Below are positions 36,468-45,740 of a DNA stretch of 64,000 nt, piece after piece (the stretch's first letter is position 1; each line of letters starts with the position of its first letter). A program made the translations under genes and the position numbers. Location: contig OU015543.1 of assembly GCA_907165065.1 (NCBI GenBank), positions 13,705,638-13,769,637 of the forward strand, read 5' to 3'. Source of the DNA: Caprimulgus europaeus. Its lineage: Eukaryota > Chordata > Aves > Caprimulgiformes > Caprimulgidae. The notes below the pieces were generated by a model, which was given only the letters and a program-made list of their open reading frames with translations, was not told the origin of the DNA and made no database searches.

Positions 36468-36532
36468 TTTTTTTAAATTATTATTTTTTTTATTTTTTTA
36501 AATTATTATTATTTTTATTTTTTTATTTTACC
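36468..36532. repeat. T/A low-complexity tract
   Basis: Runs of T separated by AAATTATTATT. Simple sequence. Confidence 0.9.
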
Positions 36533-36887
36533 CCATCAGTGGTTTTGTTTGTGCGCAGGCGCAGTAGCGCCTTTAGTGCTTGCTACTGCCACTTGGCGAT
36601 CGGGATGGGGCAGCGCAGCTCTTGTATGGGCGCAGGCACAGTAGCGTTGTTTACGCGAGCAAAATTGTTGCCTAGCGACTGCGTATACGGATTGTCGCAT
36701 GCGCAGTAGCGTCGTTCAAAGGCACTCGGTACTGCCACTCGGCGACTGGGGTTTGGCACTGCAGCTCTTTATCGGCGCATGCTCAGTAGCGTTGTTTACA
36801 GGCGTGCATGTCTGGTCCCTAGCAACTACTCTTAGAGAGTATTTATTCACGTGTTTACAAGTAAAAATAGAACTGTTATTAGAGTAT

Positions 36888-37005
36888 AAAACACACACAC
36901 GCACAAAAACCACAAACAAAAAAAAAGAAAGGAAAAAAAAAAAAACCCAAAACCCCCAAAAAAACAAACAAAAAAAACCCAAACCAAAAACCACACTCCA
37001 TATAA
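36888..37005. repeat. A-rich low-complexity tract
   Basis: Begins with ACACACACAC and continues as A runs broken by CCC or CAAAC words. It interrupts the NRF1/RFX repeat cluster. Confidence 0.9.
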
Positions 37006-37739
37006 TATGCATGTTACACACGGATTTGTTTTTCTACTGTTCTCACTTGTTTATTACATATGTACTGCTAATCGTAAAACCTGCTCATGACATCTAAAGC
37101 CACAAGCCAGTTAGAAGGGTAAGATCTGGGAAGGACTCCCCACTTTAACACTGATGATAGTATGTGGGGACAAAAAGTGGACTCGAAGGCATGATGTATC
37201 ACCTCTACCAAATTGGCTAACAATCACCAAATTTGACATAGGTGGACGGGCCATCTCTACTTAACCCGGAAAAGAAGCATAGAAAATAATTTCTATGTAT
37301 GTTAGTAGCGCATGCGCCGTGGCAATGTTTACACGCGCGCTGTTGCCTAGCGACTACGCCTACAGACGGGAGCACGCACAGCAGCGTTTTGACGCGTTCG
37401 CTACTGCCACTCGGCGACTAAATTTCAGCACTGCAGCTCTTTATCGGCACATGCGCAGTAGCATTGTTTACACGCGCTAGGCTGTTGCTAAGCGACTACT
37501 CTTAGGGACTGGCGCATGCGCAGTAGCGCTTTTTATGGTGCATGCTCGCTGTTTCCACCCGGTGGTCAAATTTTGGTACTGCAGCTTCACTGCCGCAAAT
37601 GCGGGGTGACGCCCCCGTGCTCCATCCTGCCATCCGTGGCTAACGGCAACGCGAACCTATGGTGCCTGCAGGGTACTGACGCCGTCGCTGCCTCCCAGGA
37701 ATCTTGCAGTAAGTACCAAGTAGAGTTGAAAAAGTTGAA

Positions 37740-38090
37740 GATGATAATATAAAATGTAATATGGAAATTAAATAGCACCCAATTATGCAAATCTATTAAA
37801 CATGTAAATTACATGCATTTTTTTTTCCACTAAGTGCTAAATAAGCCCAAGGTCAAAAATCATTAAAATAATAAAAAAAAAACAAAAAAGAATTTAAAAA
37901 ATGAAGAATAAAACCCCCCTCATCCCAAACTAAACATAAACCACAAAATAAAAAACCCACCTAAATCAATACAACATAAAAAAAAAAGTCGCATAAAACA
38001 GAAAAATACAAACGAAACAAAACATAAATTAAAAACCAGAACCTAAAATGCATAATTAAACAAATCAGAACTTAGACACCAAAGAAAACA
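37740..38090. repeat. A-rich low-complexity region
   Basis: Poly(A) runs with AAACATAAA-like words and no repeat unit of fixed length. It separates the NRF1/RFX cluster from the 102-bp array. Confidence 0.75.
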
Positions 38091-38094
38091 CCTC

Positions 38095-38585
38095 CCGGTA
38101 GCTCGAACTGGCCAGTCAGCCCTCTGGAGCGACTCCACGATACAAAAGGGCCCCGGAAGACCGAAAAACTCTCGAGAAGACCTCCCGTTGGCACAAACAT
38201 GCCGCGAAGTGGCTAGCCCGCCTCCCCGGAACGACTCTATGATGCAAAAGGGCCCCGGAGGACTGGGACACCATCGAGAAGACCTCCCGGTGGCACACAC
38301 ATGCCACGAAGTGGCTAGTCTGCCTCCCCGGAACGACTCTATGATGCGGAAGTGTCCCGGAGGACCGGGACACCATCGAGAAGACCTCCCTGTGGCACAA
38401 ACATGCCGCAAAAGTGGCTAGCCCGCCTCCCTGGAACGACTCTATGATGCGGAAGTGCCCCGGAGGACCAGGACACCATCGAGAAGACCTCCCGGTGGCA
38501 CAAACATGCCGCGAAGTGGCTAGCCCGCCTCCCCGGAACGACTCTATGATGCGGCAGTGCCCCGGAGAACCGGAAAACCGTCAAG
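38095..38585 (+). repeat. 102-bp tandem array, about five copies
   Basis: The anchor GA(A/G)CGACTC(T/C)A(T/C)GAT starts at 38,127, 38,229, 38,331, 38,434 and 38,536, a step of 102-103 bp. Each unit includes CATCGAGAAGACCTCCCGGT and CATGCCGCGAAGTGGCTAG. As 102 is 34 codons, frames stay open on both strands across units, producing a 34-residue peptide repeat. I regard that as a consequence of the period. Confidence 0.92.
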
Positions 38586-38644
38586 GAAACGCCGCTACCT
38601 CCCCTGCCGCCCGGTGGCTGCTCGCTTCTGCTTGGTGGTGGAAA

Positions 38645-39760
38645 TGCCTGGGAGTGGCACGGCAGGCGGAGGCGAGGGGGGCGGGATAGAGAGGCGGAAC
38701 CGAAGTTCCCATCTCTTTTCCAGTTCAGAGCGGGGCGGAACACGACGGTTCCCGGTGGCTGTGAGGACGGCGTGATGGAGGTGGCAATCGACAGGTGCCA
38801 ATCCGCAGGTAAGGTGAGTGTGGCGGCAGTCAGAGGGTTCCTGGCCGGGGCCGCTCTGCAGCCACTGCCGTGCTTCGCCCTGCGCATCGGTGCGCTCTGC
38901 CACGGGACGTCCCCTCTCCCTCTGCCCGCCCGCGCTCTGCTCGGCTCTCTTCTCCCTCGGGACCCCCTGCTGCTGCTGCACTCTCTCCACCCCCCGCCAC
39001 CTCCTTCCCCATGCCCCACACCCTTTGCTCGGCTCCGCTGCCCGCTCTGCTCTCCCACCTTCCCGCAGGAACCCGTGGCTTTCCTCCTGCGCTTGGCTCT
39101 GCTGCCTGTGCTCTGCTCTGCTCGCCTTTGGGAGAGGAAGGGACTTCTTTGGGAAGCCGAGGGGAGGAAGCAAGAGTCCTTCTCTCTTTCACTGGGTTTT
39201 CCTAAGCAGGAAGAGGGGCGGGAGATGGCTGCCCCCATCTGTCTACCTGCCTGGAGGCTTGCTTGCCCCTGGAAAAGGCGCTGGCTGCCTCCCCAGCTCA
39301 GCACAACTCCCCCGGCCCCGCTTGCCCCGTGCAGCTGCCCCCAGCTCCAGCACCTCCCCCGAAGCCTGTCCCACAGCCACAGACGGCCCCCAAGCCCTGT
39401 CCTCATGGCAGCACGCTGGCCCTTGAAAATGCTTTCTTTGTAAGTGCTGGTGCCATGAGGGGAAGGCGCAGTGTCTCCAGGAGATCCTGCAGAAGGAGGG
39501 GTCCTGTCTGAAGAGAGCTAAGGTCATCAGTGTGGGTAGCGGTTGCTTGTTCTTTTTCTCTCCCAGCGGCAGCGCTGAGGACTCGGAACTTGTTGGTTCG
39601 TCTCCGGGGATGTTGTTGGCTGCGTCTGGCTCGGGTTTACGTGGGCTGCCTTTGCCTCATTCTCCTGGCGGCGTGGGCAAAAAGGGGCAGCTGGAGCACT
39701 TGGGTGACCATGGACAGGAGCTGCTGCGGCTGAAGCTGGAGAGGGTGAGTTTGTTGATCA
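38645..39760 (+). repeat. GC-rich promoter-like segment, duplicate copy B
   Basis: Second copy of the 25.85-27.08 kb segment, shorter by small deletions. Here the possible first-exon frame ATGGAGGTGGCAATCGACAG has no stop before the CAGGTAAGGTGAG donor near 38,809, unlike copy A. The downstream GTGAGT donor at 39,745-39,750 is intact. If either copy is functional, B is the better candidate. The long opposite-strand frames of up to 355 codons are GC-rich shadows. Confidence 0.65.
39567..39744 (+). CDS. Candidate exon of an unrecognised gene
   Basis: Bounded by TTTTTCTCTCCCAG and a perfect GTGAGT donor. The frame GSAEDSELVGSSPGMLLAAS...LEHLGDHGQELLRLKLER is open to the donor in phase 0; its last third looks like an amphipathic helix. 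A second frame is also open over most of the interval and encodes a hydrophobic run ending at TGA near 39,733, so the frame is not certain. I do not recognise the protein. Confidence 0.35.
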
Positions 39761-40648
39761 AGCAACGTTTGATGTTCTTGCTGTTGGTCTTCACTTTCAT
39801 TAATTTCCCCAGCATTTGCTCATGAAAAAAATCATGATTTTTTCAGTCTCTAACATTTTGTTTTTCCCAAGGAAAGGGAAACAAACACATGAGTCAATAA
39901 AATTGACTTCTGGTAAGTAAAACCATATGAAAATGACACCAGTCATACAAATCTGGACTGTTTCTCAACATGTGCTCAACACGATATGAATCATCTGCAT
40001 GTCATGCTCTGACAAAATACTATGCTGAGACAGGGATGAGCTCCAAAAGAAAGAAAAGATACAAGGTGATGGTTTTGTTTTGTTGTTGTTTGAGGGTTTT
40101 TTTGTGTGGAGGTTTGTATTTGTTTTGTTTTTTTTTCCTGAGACAAATGGTGTCTGGTGGTGGTGTGCAGACCTCTCCTTCTTAGTTAAAAGCTGGAAGG
40201 AACCTTAAGCAGGTTTGGTGGCACAAGTGCAGTTTTAAAAGATCTTGGCTGTTTAGAGAAATGGCTTGGAGAAAAGAATTCCATTTTTGCGACGAGTTCA
40301 GAAGGACAGATGTGTTGCTGTACCCTTTAACAAAAATATTCAACTTGGGACATATAGGTTAAGGGAATCTTCTCTGTAATTAGGCATCAGAAAAGGTCCC
40401 TAGGTATCTGTGTCTGTCATCTGCGTGCATCTGGGAAAGTGAGCTCTAGTGAAACTACAGCTGATGATGAGTCAAAAAAAAAAAGTCACAGTTGACTAAA
40501 AAATGCAAAAGCTCTAGTGACCTGTATCGACAGCTGTACCAGAGATGGTGCACAGTACTTTTTCCTCCTCTCACATATAGTCTTCAGGAAAAAGGAAGCT
40601 TTAGATTCCTACCCAGCTTCATGCTAAAGGTTTTTTTTCCTTTTGCAG

Positions 40649-40748
40649 CTGGATGTCAACTACCACTGTTTCACTGTGGTTCCCCTTTCTTCTGCAATGA
40701 AAGGACGTGACAGGTGGAAAGAATCCGTGGTGGTCTGCAGGTACAAGG
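40649..40748 (+). CDS. Candidate exon of an unrecognised gene
   Basis: Follows a strong acceptor, TTTTTTTTCCTTTTGCAG, and ends at AAG|GTGAAT or, eight bases earlier, CAG|GTACAA. The phase-0 frame LDVNYHCFTVVPLSSAMKGR...WKESVVVCRYK is open and compositionally protein-like. It is in phase with the exon at 39,567-39,744, so the two may belong to one gene. No family is recognised. Confidence 0.35.
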
Positions 40749-40759
40749 TGAATCTACGA

Positions 40760-42330
40760 CGTGTGTCTGCGTTTTTCCTCAGGTACGTGTAGTATGGACT
40801 TTAAAATTAGCATTAAGAGTGTGCCAACTCTTGATATTTTTAAAAAATATGAAGTATTTTATCACAATTACCAAAACCAAGGTCCATTCTGGAGCATGTT
40901 ACGCCTATGCAAAGCTTACTTCTCTCTGTCAGTTTTCTCTTCCCAAAAGCATAATCTTTCTGTGTGCTTACTATGAAATGATACTGTGAAAATAGTTTTG
41001 AAGCAAGCGAGGAAAGAAACTGTTCGTAAGGGTTCAGACGTTCAGAACAAACAGACGTTGTTTTTATGACAAAAGCTTTATGCTTCTTCAGTAAATTAAC
41101 TTTTAAAATAGAGTAGTACTCAAACCCCTTACTGAGATACCTGCGTCTGTTCTAAAAGCAGTCCAGGTCAAAGGAGAGTCATGAACAAAACAGGACAAAT
41201 CAGCATTCCTTCACATGTTTTTCTGAGATTTCCCAAGAAGCATTATCAGCCTTGTAACTTGTGACAGTGAGTCGTGATGTGTTTTTCTGTGAGTTACATT
41301 TTCAATAATGTCCTTTTTCCTTAGAGTGTGTAATTTGGACTTCAGTAGGAAAGAGATTCAAAGAAGTTTCATTTTGCAAACTTCCCATCAGAATGGGTTT
41401 TTAGAGTTGAGGTACTTGGCAGTAGAAGTCATCAGCATTGAGACTTTCCACTGGCCTTCAGCTCCAGCAGCTACGAATAACATTAGTACTTCTATCAATG
41501 TTCTTCTCATAACAAGTCTTACACTGAAACGAAAACACAGCTATTCTAACTACTAAGAAGAAAATAAACTCTATGCTAGTAAAACCAGGACAACTTCCAA
41601 TTTTATTTCCCAAGCGAGCAAGGTGTGCAGCCGCAGCAGCAGTGCAAGGGCTGTGGCTGTTGCGCTGGATTTGTCAGCGTAGATGCTGATGATGCTCCGA
41701 CCTCGTTCTACAGCCTCACAGGGTGATCTCCCTGCAGCAGTGCTGTAAGGAAGGGTGTAGACGCTTTCCAACACCAGTGAGAGTATTTACTTTTATGTTA
41801 AGAATGTGTCCAAAGTCTTGTTGATTAGTCTTAATATTGATTTTAAGTGTTCCAATCACTCAAGCTTTTGAAGGATGTGTGTTGCATTTTCAGCTGGCCT
41901 TTTTACCTAGACTCCTCTTCTAGCTCAACTACTCTTCAATCCCTTCTTCTGTCTGAATTCCTCGACTTTCTTCTGTGTTATTTTTTTGATGTGCTGAAAT
42001 ACAGTTTGGGATTTTTGTTTTTTTCAGGTGTGGTGTTGTAAGCCTCTCTGTAGTCGGCAGCAGGCCAGACTGCCAACGTGCAGCACGGGGTCCGTACGTG
42101 TCACCAACAGCGCGGTGCGGCTGCGTAGCGCAGGATTGAGTGAGGCTACGTGTCTAGGAAGCCTGGTCTGGTCAGAGCCATAAGACACCCGTGTGTCCTC
42201 TTAGGTAGAGGACAACCAGGCAACTGGAGTTACAGAAGAGGAAGGGAGGGGAGAAGGCGAAAGAAGTGTCTGAACTGGCAAATTCTCCTGGCAGCACCGA
42301 GAGCGAGATCTGCGGTGAGTCTTGGCGCCT
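40760..42330. other. Intergenic or intronic, nothing firmly recognised
   Basis: No domain, RNA gene or mobile element is identified. TTTCCTTAG near 41,324 and TTTTTTTCAG near 42,027 are acceptor-like. A minus-strand 67-codon frame at 41,571-41,774 has an AATAAA inside it and no recognised content. Confidence 0.4.
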
Positions 42331-42339
42331 CGGTGCCCG

Positions 42340-43335
42340 TCTTGTGTGTCCTGGTCCCTCCCTGCCTCTCCCCTGGCCTGCTCTTTCTCACACGACTTTT
42401 TTTCTGTGTTTTGGTGGTGGGTTTTTTTTTTTTTTGTTGTTGCTGTTGTTCCCCCATGCTTCCTTTCTACATCTTATTCTGTGTGGAGCTTTATCCCCAT
42501 CATTTAGTTTTTCCTTCTCTCTGCCCTGTAGCCCATGACTACTTTTTCCTTCTCAATCTGTCCAGTTCCTGGCCACTATTTCTTCGTTCTTCCCTCTCTG
42601 TTTTTCAAAATTTTGTCTCTTTACCTAGTAGCCCTTTGCTGTTTTTCTTCCCCTGAGTCGGTTTGTCTGGCTCCTCGTCCCTCTTTCTTCATTCCTCCCT
42701 CTCTGCTGCATCGCCTGTTGCTTCTTTCCTTTCTCCCTCCCTTTCTGTCCATCTCACCATCCCCTTTTTTAAACTTTCCTTCTCTGCTGGGTAGCACACC
42801 GTAGTATTTTTTTTTCTCTGTCTTTCTTTCCAACTCCTTGTCTCTAATTTTTAATTCTTTCCTCTCTCTCTGGAAGCGTGTCAGGACTTTTCCTCTTCTC
42901 AGTCACTCTGTTCAGCTCCCTGTACTTGTGTTTTAACTCTTCCCTTGCTGCCGTGCGGCCTGTTGCTCTCTCCCCTTTCTCCATCTCTCTCTGTGTGGTT
43001 CCCAGTCCCTTCCTGTGTTGGAGCCCATTGTGGTTTTTTCTTTCCGTGTTTCTCTCTGGTGTTTTTCAGTGTCATCTTTCTCCATCTCTCTATCTGGCTC
43101 TGGATACCAATTTTTCAATTGCTCCTTCACTTCTCTGTAGCCCATCTTCCCCCTGCCGTCTGGCTCGCCGTCCCTGTGTTTTAATTCCCCCATCTCTGCC
43201 CTCTAGCTGTTGCTGTACTTCCTGTGTGTGTGTCATGCTGTGTGCAGGTCTTTGTCCCTATCTTTTCATTCCTCGCTCTTCTCCCTGTAGACCCTCACTA
43301 TCATTTTCTTTCACTGTCTCTCTGTTTGAGACTCC
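42340..43335 (+). repeat. Pyrimidine-rich degenerate ~80-100 bp repeat
   Basis: Almost purely C/T on the plus strand. The words TCTCTGYYCTGTAGCCC.TTG, CTGTCCATCTGGCTCC and TTCATTCCTCCCTCTCTGC recur, with GTAGCC-like anchors near 42,528, 42,628, 42,712, 42,790, 42,950, 43,136 and 43,287. The units are very diverged, so it is an old array. The open frames across it are low-complexity. Confidence 0.75.
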
Positions 43336-43339
43336 CAAA

Positions 43340-45300
43340 AGTCCCTAGGGGTAACTGAACTTCCAGGGCAGAACCATAGTTCCACTCCTGAAGACCTTAA
43401 AGGTAACCCTACTTCCAGGGCGGAACCCTAATTCTACTCCCGAAGTCCCTAGGGGTAACCGTACTTCTGGGGCAGAACTCTAAATCCACACTGGAAGTCC
43501 CTGGGGATGTTCCTAGTTGTGGGGTAGAACCCTACTTCTAAATGGGAAGTCCCTAGGACTAAACTGACTTCTGGGGTGTAACCCTAATTCCACTCCGGAA
43601 GTCCCTGGGGGTACTCGTAGTTCCAGGGTAGAACCCTAATTCCACTCCCGAAGTCCCTGGGGATATACCTAGTGCCGGGCGGAACCCTTATTCCACACTG
43701 GAAGTCCCTAGGAGTAACCCTACTGCGAGGTGGAAGCCTAATTCCACTCCCAGAGTCCCTGGGGATAACCCTTCTTTTGAGGCTGAACCGCAGTTCGTCT
43801 TCCGAAGTCCCTAGGGGTACCCCTGCTTCTGAAGCAGAACCTTAATTACACTCCAAAAGTCCCAAGGGGTATCCCAACTTCCCTGATGGAACCCTAGTTC
43901 CACTTGGGAAGTCCCTAGAGGTAACCCTACCTCCAGGGTGGAATCTTAATTCCACTCCCAGAGTCCCGAGGGGTACCCAGAGTTCTGGGTCAGAATCCTA
44001 ATTCCACTCCTGAAGTCCCTAGGGGTACCCCTACTTCCAGGTGGAACCCTACTTCCACTTCCAAAGTCACTAGGGGTACACATAGTTCTCGGGCAGAACC
44101 CTAATTCCACTCCCAAAATCTCTTGGGGTAACCCTACTTCCAGGGCGGAAACCTAATTCCACTCACAAACTCCATAGGGGTACTCCTACTTCCGGGACAG
44201 AACTCTAAATCCACACTGGAAGTCCCTGGGGATGTTCCTAGTTGTGGGGTGGAACCCCAGTTCTAAATGAGAAGTCCCTAGGGGTAACCCTACTTCCAGG
44301 GTGGAACAGCAATTCGACTTCCGAAGTTCCTAGGTGTACGCCTACTTCTGGGGCAGAACCCTAATTCCACTCTGGAAATCCCTGGGGGTACCCCTACTTC
44401 CAGGGCGTAATCCTAATTCCACACCTAAAGTCCCTGAGGGTATTCGTAGTTCCAGGGCAGAACCCTAATTCCACTGGAAGTCCCTGGGGATAGACCTAGT
44501 GCTGGCCGGAACCCTTATTCCACACTGGAAGTCTGTAGGATTAACCCTACTGCGAGGTGGAACCCTAATTCCACTTCCAAAGTCCATAGGGGTACCTCTT
44601 CTTTTGGGGTTGAACCACAATTTGACTTCTGAAGTTCCTATGGGTATGCTTGCTTCCAGAGCAGAAACCTAATTCCACTCCCAAAGTCCCTAGGGGTACC
44701 CCTGCTTCCGAAGCGGAACCTTAATTCAACTCCTGAAATCCCTAGGGGTATCCCAACTTCTGGGGTGGAACCTTAATTCCACTCTTCAAGTCCTAGAGGT
44801 AACCCTACTTCCAGTCTGGAACCTTAATTCCACTCCCAAAGTCCCTAGAGGTATCCCAACTTCTAGGACAGAACCGTAATTCCACTCCCAAAGTCTGTAG
44901 GGGTAACCCTACTTCCAGGGGAAAACCTTTAATTACACTCGGGAAGTCACTAAGGGTAACCCTAGTTCCAGGGTGGAACCCTACTTCCACTCCCAAAGTC
45001 ACTAGGGGTACCCATAGTTCTGTGGCAGAACCCTAATTACAATCCCAAAGTCCCTAGGGATAACCCTACTTCCAGGGTGACACTGTAATTCCATTCCCAA
45101 AGTACCTTAAGGTAACCCTACTTCTGGGGCGGAATCCTTAATTCCACTCCCAAAGTCCCTAGGGGCAACCCTACTTCCGGGGTGGAACCCTACTTCCACT
45201 CCCAAAGTCCCTAGGGCTACCTCTACTTCCGGGGCGGAACCTTAATTCCACTCCCGAAGTCCCTGGGGGTACCCCAAAATCCAGGGCGGAACAAAAGTTC
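43340..45300 (+). repeat. 52-bp minisatellite, forward block F1
   Basis: About 38 units of 52 bp, each with AGTCCCTAGGGGTAACCC, TACTTCCGGGGCGGAACCC and TAATTCCACTCCCGA in order; successive units start near 43,340, 43,391, 43,443, 43,495 and 43,547. Units differ at many positions. The unit contains palindromic CCCTAGGG and TTCC/GGAA pairs. Confidence 0.95.
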
Positions 45301-45306
45301 TGCCCC

Positions 45307-45581
45307 GGAACCAAAGTTCCGGCTCACTAGTTCCAGCCGGACCCATTTCGGTGACGGCAGCGGAACCAAAGTTCCGGCTCACTAGTTCCAGCCGGACCCA
45401 TTTCGGTGACGGCAGCGGAACCAAAGTTCCGGCTCACTAGTTCCAGCCGGACCCATTTCGGTGACGGCAGCGGAACCAAAGTTCCGGCTCACTAGTTCCA
45501 GCCGGACCCATTTCGGTGACGGCAGCGGAACCAAAGTTCCGGCTCACTAGTTCTGGTCGGACTGCAGGAGGTTTTTTTGCT
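45307..45581 (+). repeat. 55-bp palindromic core array, five copies
   Basis: Exact 55-bp steps at 45,307, 45,362, 45,417, 45,472 and 45,527, nearly identical copies. Each unit holds two inverted repeats: GGAAC-CAAA-GTTCC and CCGGCT-10 nt-AGCCGG, followed by ACCCATTTCGGTGACGGCAG. Much less diverged than the flanking 52-bp units. Confidence 0.97.
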
Positions 45582-45740
45582 CCTTTTTTTAAAATATTTT
45601 TTTCTCATTATTTTTTCCTTTTTTCTTTTTTAATTTTATTCCTTTTTTATTTTTCTAAATTTTAAAAATATTTTTCCTCTTTTTCTTTTTTTGTTATTTC
45701 TCTCTTTTTTTTTTTTTTTTTCCTTTTTTGGTTTTTTTTT
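45582..45740. repeat. T-rich spacer of mirror module 1
   Basis: Poly(T) with AAAATATTTTTTTCTCATTA-like breaks, ending GGTTTTTTTTTATGACTTTT. The corresponding spacer at 50.25-50.41 kb is homologous. Confidence 0.9.

Larger units (their letters stand above)
34925..37600 (+). repeat. Irregular repeat cluster carrying NRF1, RFX and forkhead-type sites
   Basis: A 130-290 bp composite unit recurs: ACTGCAGCTCTTT, GGCGCATGCGCAGTAGCG, TTGTTTACACGCGC, GTTGCCTAGCGAC, CTCGCTACTGCCACTCGGCG. ACTGCAG anchors occur at 34,933, 35,094, 35,658, 35,924, 36,758, 37,429 and 37,578. GCATGCGC palindromes, the NRF1 core, occur at 34,951, 35,029, 35,594, 35,674, 35,802, 35,864, 36,695, 37,308 and 37,511. X-box-like GTTGCC(T/A)(A/G)GC(A/G)AC words occur at 34,988, 35,567, 35,710, 35,775, 35,978, 36,667 and 37,342, with weaker ones at 35,837 and 37,484. 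CpG content is high despite the repeat nature. Segments without the unit are 36,000-36,540 and 36,850-37,290. Confidence 0.85.

Noticed and set aside
37100-37290. Possible small structured RNA in the unique stretch between NRF1/RFX blocks
   Set aside because: Compared from memory with U5 and 7SK; no match, no promoter elements (PSE or A/B boxes) seen.
38339-39406. 355-codon minus-strand frame
   Set aside because: It joins the 102-bp array (period of 34 codons) to the GC-rich copy B segment; the homologous stretch in copy A is frame-disrupted relative to it, and no domain is seen.
42150-43348. Frames of 156-168 codons rich in Leu/Ser/Phe resembling membrane proteins
   Set aside because: Polypyrimidine DNA always reads as Leu/Ser/Phe/Pro; the underlying sequence is a degenerate repeat.
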